Assembly: GCA_017395275.1 (NCBI GenBank) | Contig: JAFPVN010000222.1 | Span: 1 to 13,499, forward strand | Source of the DNA: Candidatus Methanomethylophilaceae archaeon | GTDB lineage: Archaea; Thermoplasmatota; Thermoplasmata; Methanomassiliicoccales; Methanomethylophilaceae | Direction: 5' to 3' | DNA: 13,499 bases | Shown: one piece after another, positions 5,034 through 12,116 of the stretch | How positions within the stretch are numbered: the first letter of the stretch is position 1 | How the letters are laid out: every line of letters starts with the position of its first letter | The notes under the pieces: generated by a model | Database searches by the model: none | What the model saw: only the letters and a program-made list of their open reading frames with translations | What the model was told of the DNA's origin: nothing | Position numbers and translations under genes: made by a program

Positions 5034-6674
5034 ATGGCAAACTACGGAGTGGCGCTGGACCTCGGTACCAGCGGTTTCAGATCGCATCTCGTCGACCTCG
5101 ACAACGGCGGCAAGATCCTAGACACGGCAATCACGGCGAGGCATCCGCTTCCCGGTGCTAACATCATGGACCACCTCCATTACTGGATGGACGTCGGTTC
5201 GGACGTCGGACACCAGATCATCATGGAGACGGTGCACAACCTCATGTCCCTCTACGGCGCGGAGAAGCTGAAGGACGTCAGGAAGGTCGCGATCTGCGGT
5301 AACCCCATCCAGCTCTCCCTGTTCGAGAACATCGAGGTCCGCGACCTCGCGTTCGCCGGGAAGAACAAGCTGAAGACCCTCGGTGTCGTCAGCCCCAACA
5401 GGTCAGCCCACACGTCCACCGCCGGGACCATCGGGATCCCCGGTCTGAACCCCGAGGTCGAGGTGCTCATCCCTCCGGCCATCAGGCACGAGATCGGAGC
5501 CGATGCACTTGCGATGATCATGAAGTCGCACATGCTGGAGAAGGACGAGACCTGCATGGTCACCGATTACGGTACCAACGCCGAGATGGGTCTGTTCCAC
5601 GAAGGCCAGCTGTACTCCGGTTCCGCCGCGGCGGGACCCGCCATGGAAGGACAGTCGATCAAGTACGGTATGCTCGCCGCACCCCACGTCATCTCCGATG
5701 TCAACATCGCCGAGGACGGGATGTGGGACAACCTCGTCCTGGACGACCACCTCGCCGCCATCTGTACGAAGAAGGTCGACCCCCTCACCGGAAGGGAGGT
5801 CAAGGTCCTGGACTACAAGGCGTTCGGTATCACCGGTACCGGTGTCGTCGCCGCGATGGCCATAGGACTGGAGTCCGGGGCCATCACGCTCCCGAAGATC
5901 ATGAACGACGAGGGCAAGATCAAGCTGGCCGACGGCATCTACTTCACCGAGCACGATGTCATGGAGGCCGGAAAGGCGATGGGGGCCATCAGGGCCGGCC
6001 ACCGCACCCTCATGAAGGAGGTCGGGGTCACCGACGACCAGGTCAAGGTCATGTACATGGCCGGCGCGTCCGGAACGTACGTGGACCCCGTCAAGGCCCA
6101 GTACTGCGGAATGATCCCCAGGGTGCTGGACGAGGTCTACCAGCTGGGTAACACCTCGCTCATGATGGCCCACGACCTGCTCAAGGACCCCGAGACCCTC
6201 GACAGGATGCAGTCCGTCGCCAACTCGATCTCCGCCAACCACATCATGTTCGCCGGCAACCCCATCTTCGAGAAGATGTACGTCCTCGAGCTGGCCTACT
6301 GGACCGAGGGGATGTCCATGGACATGTACAACGACATGATGGAGATGGAGGGACTCGGCAGGATGCCCGCCCTCGTGCCTCCGAAGAAGGTCGTCAGGAT
6401 CGTCAAGTCGGACATCCCGGACGTCGGAGCCTCCGTCCACAGCATGGAGGTCGTGGGCATCACGCTCGCGGGATCCTTCGACGGATGCACCGGATGCAAG
6501 AGCTGCCAGCGCAAGTGCCCCGAGAGGGCGCTCACCGTCCTCGACCTGCCCGACGGAAGGCACGAGATCAACGTCAGGTCCGACCTCTGCCTCGGTACCG
6601 CATGCAGGGCATGCGAGATGCTGAACTGCCCCGAGAAGGTCTACCGCTTCGGCGAGCTCAAGGGCAAGGCATGA
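5034..6674 (+). CDS. ramA: Methyltransferase corrinoid protein reductive activase (RamA)
   Basis: A 546-residue iron-sulfur ATPase that reduces the Co(II) corrinoid of methyltransferase partner proteins to the active Co(I) state, needed for methanogenesis from methylamines and similar substrates. The N-terminus (GVALDLGTSGFRSHLVDL, 5-22) is an ASKHA-like nucleotide-binding loop. The middle carries further glycine-rich motifs: TDYGTNAEMG, AAAGPAMEG and YMAGASGTY. The C-terminus is a ferredoxin-like domain with two four-cysteine sets, Cys485/488/491/495-Pro and Cys519/524/527/532-Pro. The first is the regular CX2CX2CX3CP pattern; the second has wider spacing, CX4CX2CX4CP. Length agrees with Methanosarcina RamA (about 540). 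It has its own TATA box and a strong hairpin terminator, so it is probably monocistronic. No methyltransferase or corrinoid protein gene is next to it, which suggests it serves several of them from elsewhere. Confidence 0.9.
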   Translation: MANYGVALDLGTSGFRSHLVDLDNGGKILDTAITARHPLPGANIMDHLHYWMDVGSDVGHQIIMETVHNLMSLYGAEKLKDVRKVAICGNPIQLSLFENIEVRDLAFAGKNKLKTLGVVSPNRSAHTSTAGTIGIPGLNPEVEVLIPPAIRHEIGADALAMIMKSHMLEKDETCMVTDYGTNAEMGLFHEGQLYSGSAAAGPAMEGQSIKYGMLAAPHVISDVNIAEDGMWDNLVLDDHLAAICTKKVDPLTGREVKVLDYKAFGITGTGVVAAMAIGLESGAITLPKIMNDEGKIKLADGIYFTEHDVMEAGKAMGAIRAGHRTLMKEVGVTDDQVKVMYMAGASGTYVDPVKAQYCGMIPRVLDEVYQLGNTSLMMAHDLLKDPETLDRMQSVANSISANHIMFAGNPIFEKMYVLELAYWTEGMSMDMYNDMMEMEGLGRMPALVPPKKVVRIVKSDIPDVGASVHSMEVVGITLAGSFDGCTGCKSCQRKCPERALTVLDLPDGRHEINVRSDLCLGTACRACEMLNCPEKVYRFGELKGKA

Positions 6675-6678
6675 AACC

Positions 6679-6710
6679 GACGGGGGACTCCCCCGTCATC
6701 CAACCGTTTT
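6679..6710 (+). terminator. Hairpin terminator of ramA
   Basis: A perfect 8-bp stem GACGGGGG / CCCCCGTC with an ACT loop (6679-6697), starting 5 bases after the stop codon and followed by TTTT at 6707-6710. Confidence 0.75.
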
Positions 6711-6755
6711 CGCATTCTCCCCCGTCTAATCCTACTTGTCCGCTCACAATCACCG

Positions 6756-6761
6756 TTATAT
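6756..6761 (+). promoter_or_regulatory. TATA box of the DUF169 gene
   Basis: TTATAT is centred 26 bases before the ATG at 6785, which gives a leaderless mRNA. Confidence 0.55.
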
Positions 6762-6784
6762 CCTGATTAGCAGATTCTCGGGAC

Positions 6785-7495
6785 ATGTCAGACATTCTCG
6801 CTAAGAACGCCGATATGGCGAAGAAGATGAAGGAGATCATCAATCTCAGGAACGAGCCCGTCGCGATCAAGCTGATCAGGAAGGGCGAGGCGTTCCCGGC
6901 AGGCTACGAGGTCCCCGAGAAGCAGCACAGCCACTGCCAGGCAGTGATGGCGGCCAGGAAGGGAGCCAAGCTGGCGATGCCCCTGTCGGCACAGGGATGC
7001 ATGGTCGGGGCCGCCACCCTCGGGATGACCGAGAAGGGTGAGAAGGTCAAGAGCGGCGAGTTCCACGCGGGGATCGGGATCCACAAGAGCCCCGCCGAGG
7101 CCGCAGAGATGATCGCCACCGTCACCGACATCGACTACCCCACCGACGGGGAGGTCGTCTGCCCGCTGAAGGACGCTGACTTCGTGCCCGACGTGGTGGC
7201 CGTCGTCGACATCCCCGAGAGGATCTACTGGTTCGAGGCCCTCCGCCTCCGCGATGGCGGCGGAAGGATCACCTACGTCACCGCACCCTTCCAGTGCGCC
7301 TGCGAGGACATCACTGCATACCCGATCATGAAGGGGGAGCCCAACATCTCCATCGGATGCTTCGGATGCAGGAAGAAGACCGACATGGCCGCCGACGAGA
7401 TGGCCATAGGCATCCCTTACAAGTACGTCGAGGCATGGATGCCCGCTCTGGACGTCTACAAGGACGGCGTCCTGACCAAGGCCAAGAGGGATTGA
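6785..7495 (+). CDS. DUF169 family protein
   Basis: A 236-residue soluble protein of the DUF169 family (COG2043-type), function not established. Recognised from the N-terminal segment NEPVAIKLI (residues 23-31), the HCQAVMAARKG segment (50-60), the SAQGCMVGAATLG motif (68-80), the IYWFEALRLRDGGGRI region and the C-terminal GCFGCRKKTDM (191-201). Seven cysteines (51, 72, 126, 171, 173, 192, 195) include a CxC and a CFGC pair, which would suit a metal, Fe-S or corrinoid site; that is inference. It follows ramA with a terminator and its own TATA box between, so it is an independent unit, yet it sits between the corrinoid activator and the MCR genes. A role in methyl-transfer or cofactor handling is suggested only by that neighbourhood. 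Confidence 0.8.
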   Translation: MSDILAKNADMAKKMKEIINLRNEPVAIKLIRKGEAFPAGYEVPEKQHSHCQAVMAARKGAKLAMPLSAQGCMVGAATLGMTEKGEKVKSGEFHAGIGIHKSPAEAAEMIATVTDIDYPTDGEVVCPLKDADFVPDVVAVVDIPERIYWFEALRLRDGGGRITYVTAPFQCACEDITAYPIMKGEPNISIGCFGCRKKTDMAADEMAIGIPYKYVEAWMPALDVYKDGVLTKAKRD

Positions 7496-7510
7496 TTCCC
7501 TCAAATTTCC

Positions 7511-7526
7511 AATAAAACCCTTTATC
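7511..7526 (+). promoter_or_regulatory. Promoter of the lrp-ycaO pair
   Basis: Two overlapping AT-rich elements, AATAAAA (7511-7517) and TTTATC (7521-7526), predict starts near 7540 and 7551. These coincide with two possible ATG codons, at 7540 and 7552, of the Lrp gene, so the protein may begin at either one (166 or 162 residues). Confidence 0.4.
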
Positions 7527-7539
7527 TATTCTTTCCAAT

Positions 7540-8040
7540 ATGGCAGTCCCGATGACGGACTTTCTGAGCCACAAGGATGTCGAGATCCTCAGGGCCCTGC
7601 GGGAGGACTGCAGGAAACCCATGGGGCAGGTCGGCGAGAGCATAGGCATATCAAAGGCCACGGTCAGCCGCAGGGTATCCAAGATGGAGGAGGACGGCGT
7701 GATCAAGAGATACGACCTCTGCGTCGATTCCTCCAAGCTCGGCGTGCTGAAGTCCATAGTGTCCATACAGATCATCGGGAGCCCCGTCAGCATCGTCATC
7801 GAACAGCTCCAGAACTACAGGGAGATCTCGAAGATCTACAAGGCGTTCGGCGACCACAACATCATCTGCGAGGTGTACAGCCGCAGCGTGGACGAGCTCT
7901 ACGACATGATACAGACCAAACTCCTCAAGATGCCCAGCGTGAGGAACGTGGAGGTGGACGTCCTGGTGGAGGAGATGAGGCTCAACCCCAATTCCGACCT
8001 CGACATCTACGCCGTGGGGCTGAGGAACGAGACGGAATGA
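7540..8040 (+). CDS. Lrp/AsnC family transcriptional regulator
   Basis: A 166-residue archaeal Lrp-type regulator. The winged helix-turn-helix covers about residues 8-60 (KDVEILRALRED, then GESIGISKATVSRRVSKMEEDGVIKRYDL), and the C-terminal RAM ligand-binding and oligomerisation domain about 70-150 (VSIQIIGS, FGDHNIICEVYSRSVDELYDMI, NVEVDVLVEEM). The stop is followed after 4 bases by the ycaO start, so the two form an operon. This makes YcaO, and possibly the neighbouring mcr operon, the nearest candidate targets. The effector, perhaps an amino acid or a nutrient signal, cannot be read from the sequence. Confidence 0.88.
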   Translation: MAVPMTDFLSHKDVEILRALREDCRKPMGQVGESIGISKATVSRRVSKMEEDGVIKRYDLCVDSSKLGVLKSIVSIQIIGSPVSIVIEQLQNYREISKIYKAFGDHNIICEVYSRSVDELYDMIQTKLLKMPSVRNVEVDVLVEEMRLNPNSDLDIYAVGLRNETE

Positions 8041-8044
8041 TACA

Positions 8045-9277
8045 ATGATCCAACTGAACAGATGCCACAAGATATCCCCGGAGACGGGAATAAGGGCCGT
8101 TCCCCCGGAGGAGACGCTGAAGAGGGCCATCCCCCTTCTGGAGAAGGCGGGGATGCACCCCCTCGAGGACATAACCGAGAAGGATGACGTCGGTATCCCG
8201 GTGTTCTCCGTCTACCGCGACAAGACCGCCAAGGGCACCTTCGGCAACTACAACGGCAAGGGCGCCACCAGGGAGCAGGCCATGGCCTCAGCGGTGATGG
8301 AATCGCTGGAGAGGTACTGCGCCGAGCAGAGGGAGACCGACGAGGTAATCTACGGCACCTACGAGCAGGCATCCGGCCACGGTCTCGCCATCAACCCCGT
8401 GGACCTCATCCTCCCGCAGAGGACGATGCAGTACATCGAGGACGCGGAGATCGCATGGGTAGAGGGATTCGAGATGTTCAGGGGGAAGCCCATATGGGTC
8501 CCCGCCTGCGAAGCGTTCTACCCGTACTATCCGGACGGGGACACCCAGCTCTACAGGTTCCACACCAACGGCATCGCCGCCGGCAACACCATGGAGGAGG
8601 CGATCCTCCACGCCCTGTTCGAGCTCATCGAGAGGGACGCATGGTCCATAGCGGAGTTCAACGAGGACGCCAACGCCGACGTCATCGTAGATAATCCGGA
8701 TTCAGTTCCGGGACAGCTGCTGGCGAAGTTCAGGGCGAGGGGCATCGAGGTGCACCTGAAGGATCTCACCACCGACATAGGCATCCCCACCATAGGGGCG
8801 GCGGCGGACGACGTCCGCACCAAGGACCCCGAGATGCTGACCATAGGCGTCGGTACCCATCTGGATCCCAGCATCGCTGCCGTCAGGGCGCTGACCGAGG
8901 TGGCCCAGAGCAGGGCGACCCACAAGCATGGCATCAAGGTGAACGCCGAACTGCAGAAGAAGACGCAGGACATGGGCTACGAGAAGATCAAGGCCATCAA
9001 CCGCATGTGGTACGCCCCCTCCAGGAAGGAGATAAAGCTCTCTGACATCCCCAACAACGCCACCGAATACGTCCTCGACGACATCGAGAGGGTGCTGCAG
9101 AGGCTGATGGAGTGCGGTTTCAACTGCGTCGCGGGAGTGGATTTCACCCGTCCCGAGATCGGCGTCCCCGTGGTGCGCATGGTCGTCCCCGGACTCGAGG
9201 TCATGACCATGGACCACGAGCGCGAGGGCGCACGCCTGTACGGAATGCCCGCAAGGCTCACTGATTACGACGATTGA
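8045..9277 (+). CDS. ycaO: YcaO, probable McrA-glycine thioamidation enzyme
   Basis: A 410-residue YcaO-domain protein. YcaO enzymes use ATP to activate a backbone amide; in methanogens this one inserts sulfur to make the thioglycine of McrA. The ATP/Mg-binding helices are visible as GKGATREQAMASAVMESLERY (71-91) and NTMEEAILHALFELIERDA (181-199), with the conserved ExxER patterns. Other family segments are GNYNGKG and RFHTNGIAAGN. No docking domain is fused and the PxPxP tail of E. coli YcaO is absent. In Methanosarcina the partner TfuA is encoded beside ycaO; no tfuA gene is present in this window. Placement 254 bases before mcrB strongly supports McrA as the substrate. Co-transcribed with the upstream Lrp gene; a hairpin terminator follows. 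Confidence 0.9.
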   Translation: MIQLNRCHKISPETGIRAVPPEETLKRAIPLLEKAGMHPLEDITEKDDVGIPVFSVYRDKTAKGTFGNYNGKGATREQAMASAVMESLERYCAEQRETDEVIYGTYEQASGHGLAINPVDLILPQRTMQYIEDAEIAWVEGFEMFRGKPIWVPACEAFYPYYPDGDTQLYRFHTNGIAAGNTMEEAILHALFELIERDAWSIAEFNEDANADVIVDNPDSVPGQLLAKFRARGIEVHLKDLTTDIGIPTIGAAADDVRTKDPEMLTIGVGTHLDPSIAAVRALTEVAQSRATHKHGIKVNAELQKKTQDMGYEKIKAINRMWYAPSRKEIKLSDIPNNATEYVLDDIERVLQRLMECGFNCVAGVDFTRPEIGVPVVRMVVPGLEVMTMDHEREGARLYGMPARLTDYDD

Positions 9278-9290
9278 CGTATTCAGGAAT

Positions 9291-9318
9291 GCCGCACGCC
9301 GTGCGGCCCTTTATCTTT
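9291..9318 (+). terminator. Hairpin terminator of lrp-ycaO
   Basis: GCCGCAC-GCC-GTGCGGC (9291-9307) is a perfect 7-bp stem with a 3-base loop, followed by CCTTTATCTTT. It separates ycaO from the mcr promoter. Confidence 0.75.
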
Positions 9319-9320
9319 CA

Positions 9321-9346
9321 TATATTTTAACTAAAATGTTATATAT
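9321..9346 (+). promoter_or_regulatory. Candidate upstream TATA elements of the mcr operon
   Basis: TATATTTTAA (9321-9330) and TTATATAT (9339-9346) are strong TATA-like strings, the second preceded by a purine-rich ACTAAAATG. They predict starts near 9351 and 9369 and hence a leader of roughly 160-180 nt before mcrB. A further TTTTATAT at 9438-9445 would give a start near 9468. A TTTATAA at 9507-9513 is too close to the ATG to serve. Which one is used cannot be decided here. Confidence 0.5.
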
Positions 9347-9443
9347 GTACGACAGAACGCACCCACGCTATTGACGTAGGCCGGTGTCCTTCGTAAAAAT
9401 ACCCCTGTTTTGATATGAAATTCGAAAAATAAGTGGGTTTTAT

Positions 9444-9500
9444 ATCTCATGAACGAGATTACGATTCTGCAAGGGATAAACGGTGGTTTACATCGTAATC
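9444..9500 (+). promoter_or_regulatory. Structured segment of the mcr leader
   Basis: GATTACGAT (9457-9465) pairs perfectly with ATCGTAATC (9492-9500). Inside lies a small hairpin TAAAC-GGTG-GTTTA (9477-9490), leaving 11 unpaired bases on the 5' side and one on the 3' side. A competing hairpin ATCTC-ATGAAC-GAGAT (9444-9459) overlaps the 9-bp arm by three bases, so the two folds exclude each other at that point. The ribosome binding site starts 21 bases after the outer stem and is not itself paired. If transcription starts at 9369 or earlier the whole structure is in the mRNA. Confidence 0.45.
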
Positions 9501-9520
9501 CGCCACTTTATAAGAAAAAC

Positions 9521-9526
9521 GGAGGT
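9521..9526 (+). promoter_or_regulatory. Shine-Dalgarno site of mcrB
   Basis: GGAGGT lies 5 bases before the mcrB ATG. This clear site is evidence for a leadered mRNA, unlike most single genes in this window. Confidence 0.75.
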
Positions 9527-9531
9527 ATGAA

Positions 9532-10866
9532 ATGCCAAAATACAAGGACGTAATTGACCTGTATGACGACAGGGGAAAGAAGATTGCATCACAGGTTCCC
9601 CTCGAAGCCATCAGCCCGTTACGCAACGCCGCAATCCAGAAGATTGCATCCTTGACCAAGAGGACTGTCGCAGTCAGCCTGGCTGGAATTGAGAACGCAC
9701 TCAAGACCGGAAAGATGGCCGGAGACAGCACCCAGATCAAGGGAAAGGAGATCGACATCCCGCTCGTTAAGAACGCAGACAAGATCGCAGCCAGGATCAA
9801 AGAGATGGTCCAGGTCTACGACGGTGACGACACCGTTGTCGAGGTCAAGTCCGGCGGAAAGAACATTGTCGTAGTCGCTCCTACACAGAGGCTCGCCGCA
9901 GGTGTCGAGTACACCACCGGATTCACCGTGACCGCAGCAGCAACTGTTCAGGCAATCATCGATGAGTTCAACATCCCCATGTACAAGGCCAACATGGTCA
10001 AGGGAGCAGTATGGGGAAGATACCCCCAGACAGTCACCTTCACAGGTGCAAATGTCAAGTCCATCCTCGAGGTTCCCCAGAACAACGAGGGAGCAGGATA
10101 CGCACTCAGGAACATCATGGCGAACCACGTCGTCGCACTGGTCAACAGGAACGCAATGCAGGGAGTCGCACTTTCCGCGATCTTCGAGCAGCTCGGTTCC
10201 TACGAGATGGGTGACGCAGTCGGACCCTTCGAGAGAGGCGCACTTCTGGCACTCGCATACGAGGGACTCAACGCCAACAACATGCTCTACTCCATCGTCA
10301 AGAAGAACGGAAAGACCGGAACCGTCGGTACCGTTATCGAGTCTCTGCTCGAGAGGGCAATCGAGGACGGAGTCATCCGCGTGAAGGAGACCCTCCCCAG
10401 CGGATACAAGGTCTACACCACTGACGACATGCCTCTCTGGAACGCATACGCGGCAACCGGACAGGTCGCAGCCGTCATGATCAACGTCGGAGCAGCAAGG
10501 GCAGCACAGGGAGTTCCTGCAACCATCCTGTACTACAACGATATCCTTGAGCACGAGACCGGACTGCCTTCCGCAGATTACGGACGTTCGATGGGAGTTT
10601 GTGTCGGAATGTCATTCTTCTCGCACTCGATCTACGGTGGAGGAGGACCTGGTCTGTTCCACGGAAACCACGTCGTTACCAAGCACTCCAAGGGAGTTCT
10701 CATCCCCGCAGTGACTGCAGCAAACTGTCTCGACGGTGGAACCCAGACATTCTCAGCAGAGGCAACATCGGGACTCTTCAAGGAGGTCTTCGGTGGAGTC
10801 GAGGAATTCAGGACGCCTATGCAGTTCGTTGGCAAGGAGGCCAAGAAGATTGCAAAGAAGCTGTGA
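9532..10866 (+). CDS. mcrB: Methyl-coenzyme M reductase subunit beta (McrB)
   Basis: A 444-residue beta subunit of MCR, which makes methane and the CoM-CoB heterodisulfide from methyl-CoM and CoB around the nickel cofactor F430. The signature MSFFSHSIYGGGGPGLFHGNHVVT (360-383) carries the active-site Phe362/Phe363 and Tyr368 and the CoB-binding His380, equivalent to Phe361/362, Tyr367 and His379 of the Methanothermobacter enzyme. Length is normal for the family. It is the first gene of mcrBDGA, with a GGAGGT site 5 bases before the ATG. Ala GCA and Gly GGA codons dominate, unlike the GCC/GGC-rich genes upstream, which suggests strong selection for expression. Confidence 0.98.
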   Translation: MPKYKDVIDLYDDRGKKIASQVPLEAISPLRNAAIQKIASLTKRTVAVSLAGIENALKTGKMAGDSTQIKGKEIDIPLVKNADKIAARIKEMVQVYDGDDTVVEVKSGGKNIVVVAPTQRLAAGVEYTTGFTVTAAATVQAIIDEFNIPMYKANMVKGAVWGRYPQTVTFTGANVKSILEVPQNNEGAGYALRNIMANHVVALVNRNAMQGVALSAIFEQLGSYEMGDAVGPFERGALLALAYEGLNANNMLYSIVKKNGKTGTVGTVIESLLERAIEDGVIRVKETLPSGYKVYTTDDMPLWNAYAATGQVAAVMINVGAARAAQGVPATILYYNDILEHETGLPSADYGRSMGVCVGMSFFSHSIYGGGGPGLFHGNHVVTKHSKGVLIPAVTAANCLDGGTQTFSAEATSGLFKEVFGGVEEFRTPMQFVGKEAKKIAKKL

Positions 10867-10872
10867 TTTCGT

Positions 10873-11313
10873 ATGAGCGTACCTACCGAAGACAAATACA
10901 CAGGGAAAGACTACCCGCAGATTTGGATCTCAACCGACCGCCTGCTGTCGGCCAACTCCACAGAGCTGATCCTTAACATGCTGGCGGAGGACGAATTCAT
11001 CCTCTCTCGCGTGAGGAGGTTCGACATCAAGGGAGAGAGCATCCCTGCGACGATCAACTCGGGACCCAACAGAGGCATCGCGAACAACCACTCCGAGCGC
11101 AGGATCATCAGGTTCGGCAAGCAGGAGATCGAGCTCACGAAGGCCGTCGGCGATTTCTATCTGGAACTTCTCGTGAAGGATGAGGCCGAGATGAACGCGG
11201 TGTTCGAGGAGGTCAAGAAGGTCTGCAACGAGGCGATCCTCCCGTTAGGATTCGGCTACACCCTGTCAATTGGAAGGTACACGAAATACAGAAGCACAAT
11301 TTCAGATAACTGA
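10873..11313 (+). CDS. mcrD: Methyl-coenzyme M reductase operon protein D (McrD)
   Basis: A 146-residue McrD, a small accessory protein that is not part of the mature MCR hexamer and has been found bound to MCR assembly or activation forms; its exact role is unsettled. Recognised by position between mcrB and mcrG, by length, and by family segments QIWISTDRLLSANSTELILN (15-34), INSGPNRGIANNHSERR and LPLGFGYTLSIGRYTKYRST near the C-terminus. The start is 6 bases after mcrB stops, with only a weak ribosome binding site, so translation may depend on mcrB. Its codon use is less biased than that of mcrB, G and A. The next gene is mcrG, not mcrC. Confidence 0.93.
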   Translation: MSVPTEDKYTGKDYPQIWISTDRLLSANSTELILNMLAEDEFILSRVRRFDIKGESIPATINSGPNRGIANNHSERRIIRFGKQEIELTKAVGDFYLELLVKDEAEMNAVFEEVKKVCNEAILPLGFGYTLSIGRYTKYRSTISDN

Positions 11314-11322
11314 GGAATTAAT

Positions 11323-12111
11323 ATGGCATATCAGAGACAATTCTACCCTGGAAAGTCTATTCCTGCGATGAACAGGAAGAAATACATGAACCCCAAGGTC
11401 AAGCTGAAGCACATCCGTTCCATCTCCAAGGACGATGTCATCAAGATCATGGGCCACAGGAACCCCCAGGAGGGCTACAAGTCCATCCACCCCCCGATTG
11501 ACCCCGAGGAGGAGAAGGCAAAGTACAACTGCCCCATCAGGGCACTCGTCACCCCCATCTCCGGAGCAAAGGCTGGAGACCGTGTAAGGTACATCCAGTT
11601 CACCGACTCGGTCTACTTCGCACCCATCTCGCCCTACCAGAGGGCATGGATGTACCTCTCCAGGTACAGAGGACTCGACACCGGAACCCTTTCCGGACGT
11701 CAGATCATCGAGATGCGTGAGAGGAACCTCGAGGACCTCGCACAGGAAATGATCGAGAACGAGACCTTCGACCCGGCACTCACCGGAATCAGGGGAGCAA
11801 CCGTTCACGGTCACGCATGCCGTCTCGACGAGCACGGACTCATGTTCGATGCTTGGCAGAGGTACGTGTGGGATGAGAAGAAGGGAGAGGTCGTCTACGT
11901 CAAGGACCAGGTCGCACTGCCCCTCGACACGAGGATCTCCGTCGGAAAGCCCGCATCCCTCAAGGAGTGCGCAAAGAGAACGACAATCTTCACCGCATAC
12001 CCCGGTGGAGTTGACATGAGAGACGACCCTGAGGTCACCATGTACGGACTCAGGATCCACAAGCTGAGGACACTTTCAGGATTCCAGCCTTGGAAGGTCA
12101 TCGGAGAGTGA
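11323..12111 (+). CDS. mcrG: Methyl-coenzyme M reductase subunit gamma (McrG)
   Basis: A 262-residue gamma subunit of MCR. Clear family segments are YQRQFYPGKSIPAMNRKKYMNP at the start, DDVIKIMGHRNPQEGYKSIHPP, SPYQRAWMYLSRYRGLDTGTLSGRQIIEMRERNLE and TGIRGATVHGHACRLDEHGLMFDA (about 159-182), the last of which helps to bind F430. Length is normal (about 250-260). The ribosome binding site GAGGA overlaps the mcrD stop codon, 9 bases before the ATG. The last codons of mcrG (GGAG at 12103-12106) in turn act as the ribosome binding site of mcrA. Confidence 0.98.
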   Translation: MAYQRQFYPGKSIPAMNRKKYMNPKVKLKHIRSISKDDVIKIMGHRNPQEGYKSIHPPIDPEEEKAKYNCPIRALVTPISGAKAGDRVRYIQFTDSVYFAPISPYQRAWMYLSRYRGLDTGTLSGRQIIEMRERNLEDLAQEMIENETFDPALTGIRGATVHGHACRLDEHGLMFDAWQRYVWDEKKGEVVYVKDQVALPLDTRISVGKPASLKECAKRTTIFTAYPGGVDMRDDPEVTMYGLRIHKLRTLSGFQPWKVIGE

Positions 12112-12116
12112 TTTAG

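Noticed and set aside
5403..6563. Long minus-strand open frame of 386 codons opposite ramA
   Set aside because: It lies wholly within ramA on the opposite strand, its translation is biased to His, Asp, Val and Gly as expected from antisense of GC-rich codons, and it shows no family motif.
9350..9440. A known riboswitch or small RNA in the first part of the mcr gap
   Set aside because: I looked for conserved riboswitch cores and long stems and saw none before 9444; only the stems listed in the leader feature can be supported.
9507..9513. TTTATAA as the mcr promoter
   Set aside because: It would start transcription at about 9536, after the mcrB ATG, and would make the GGAGGT ribosome binding site pointless.
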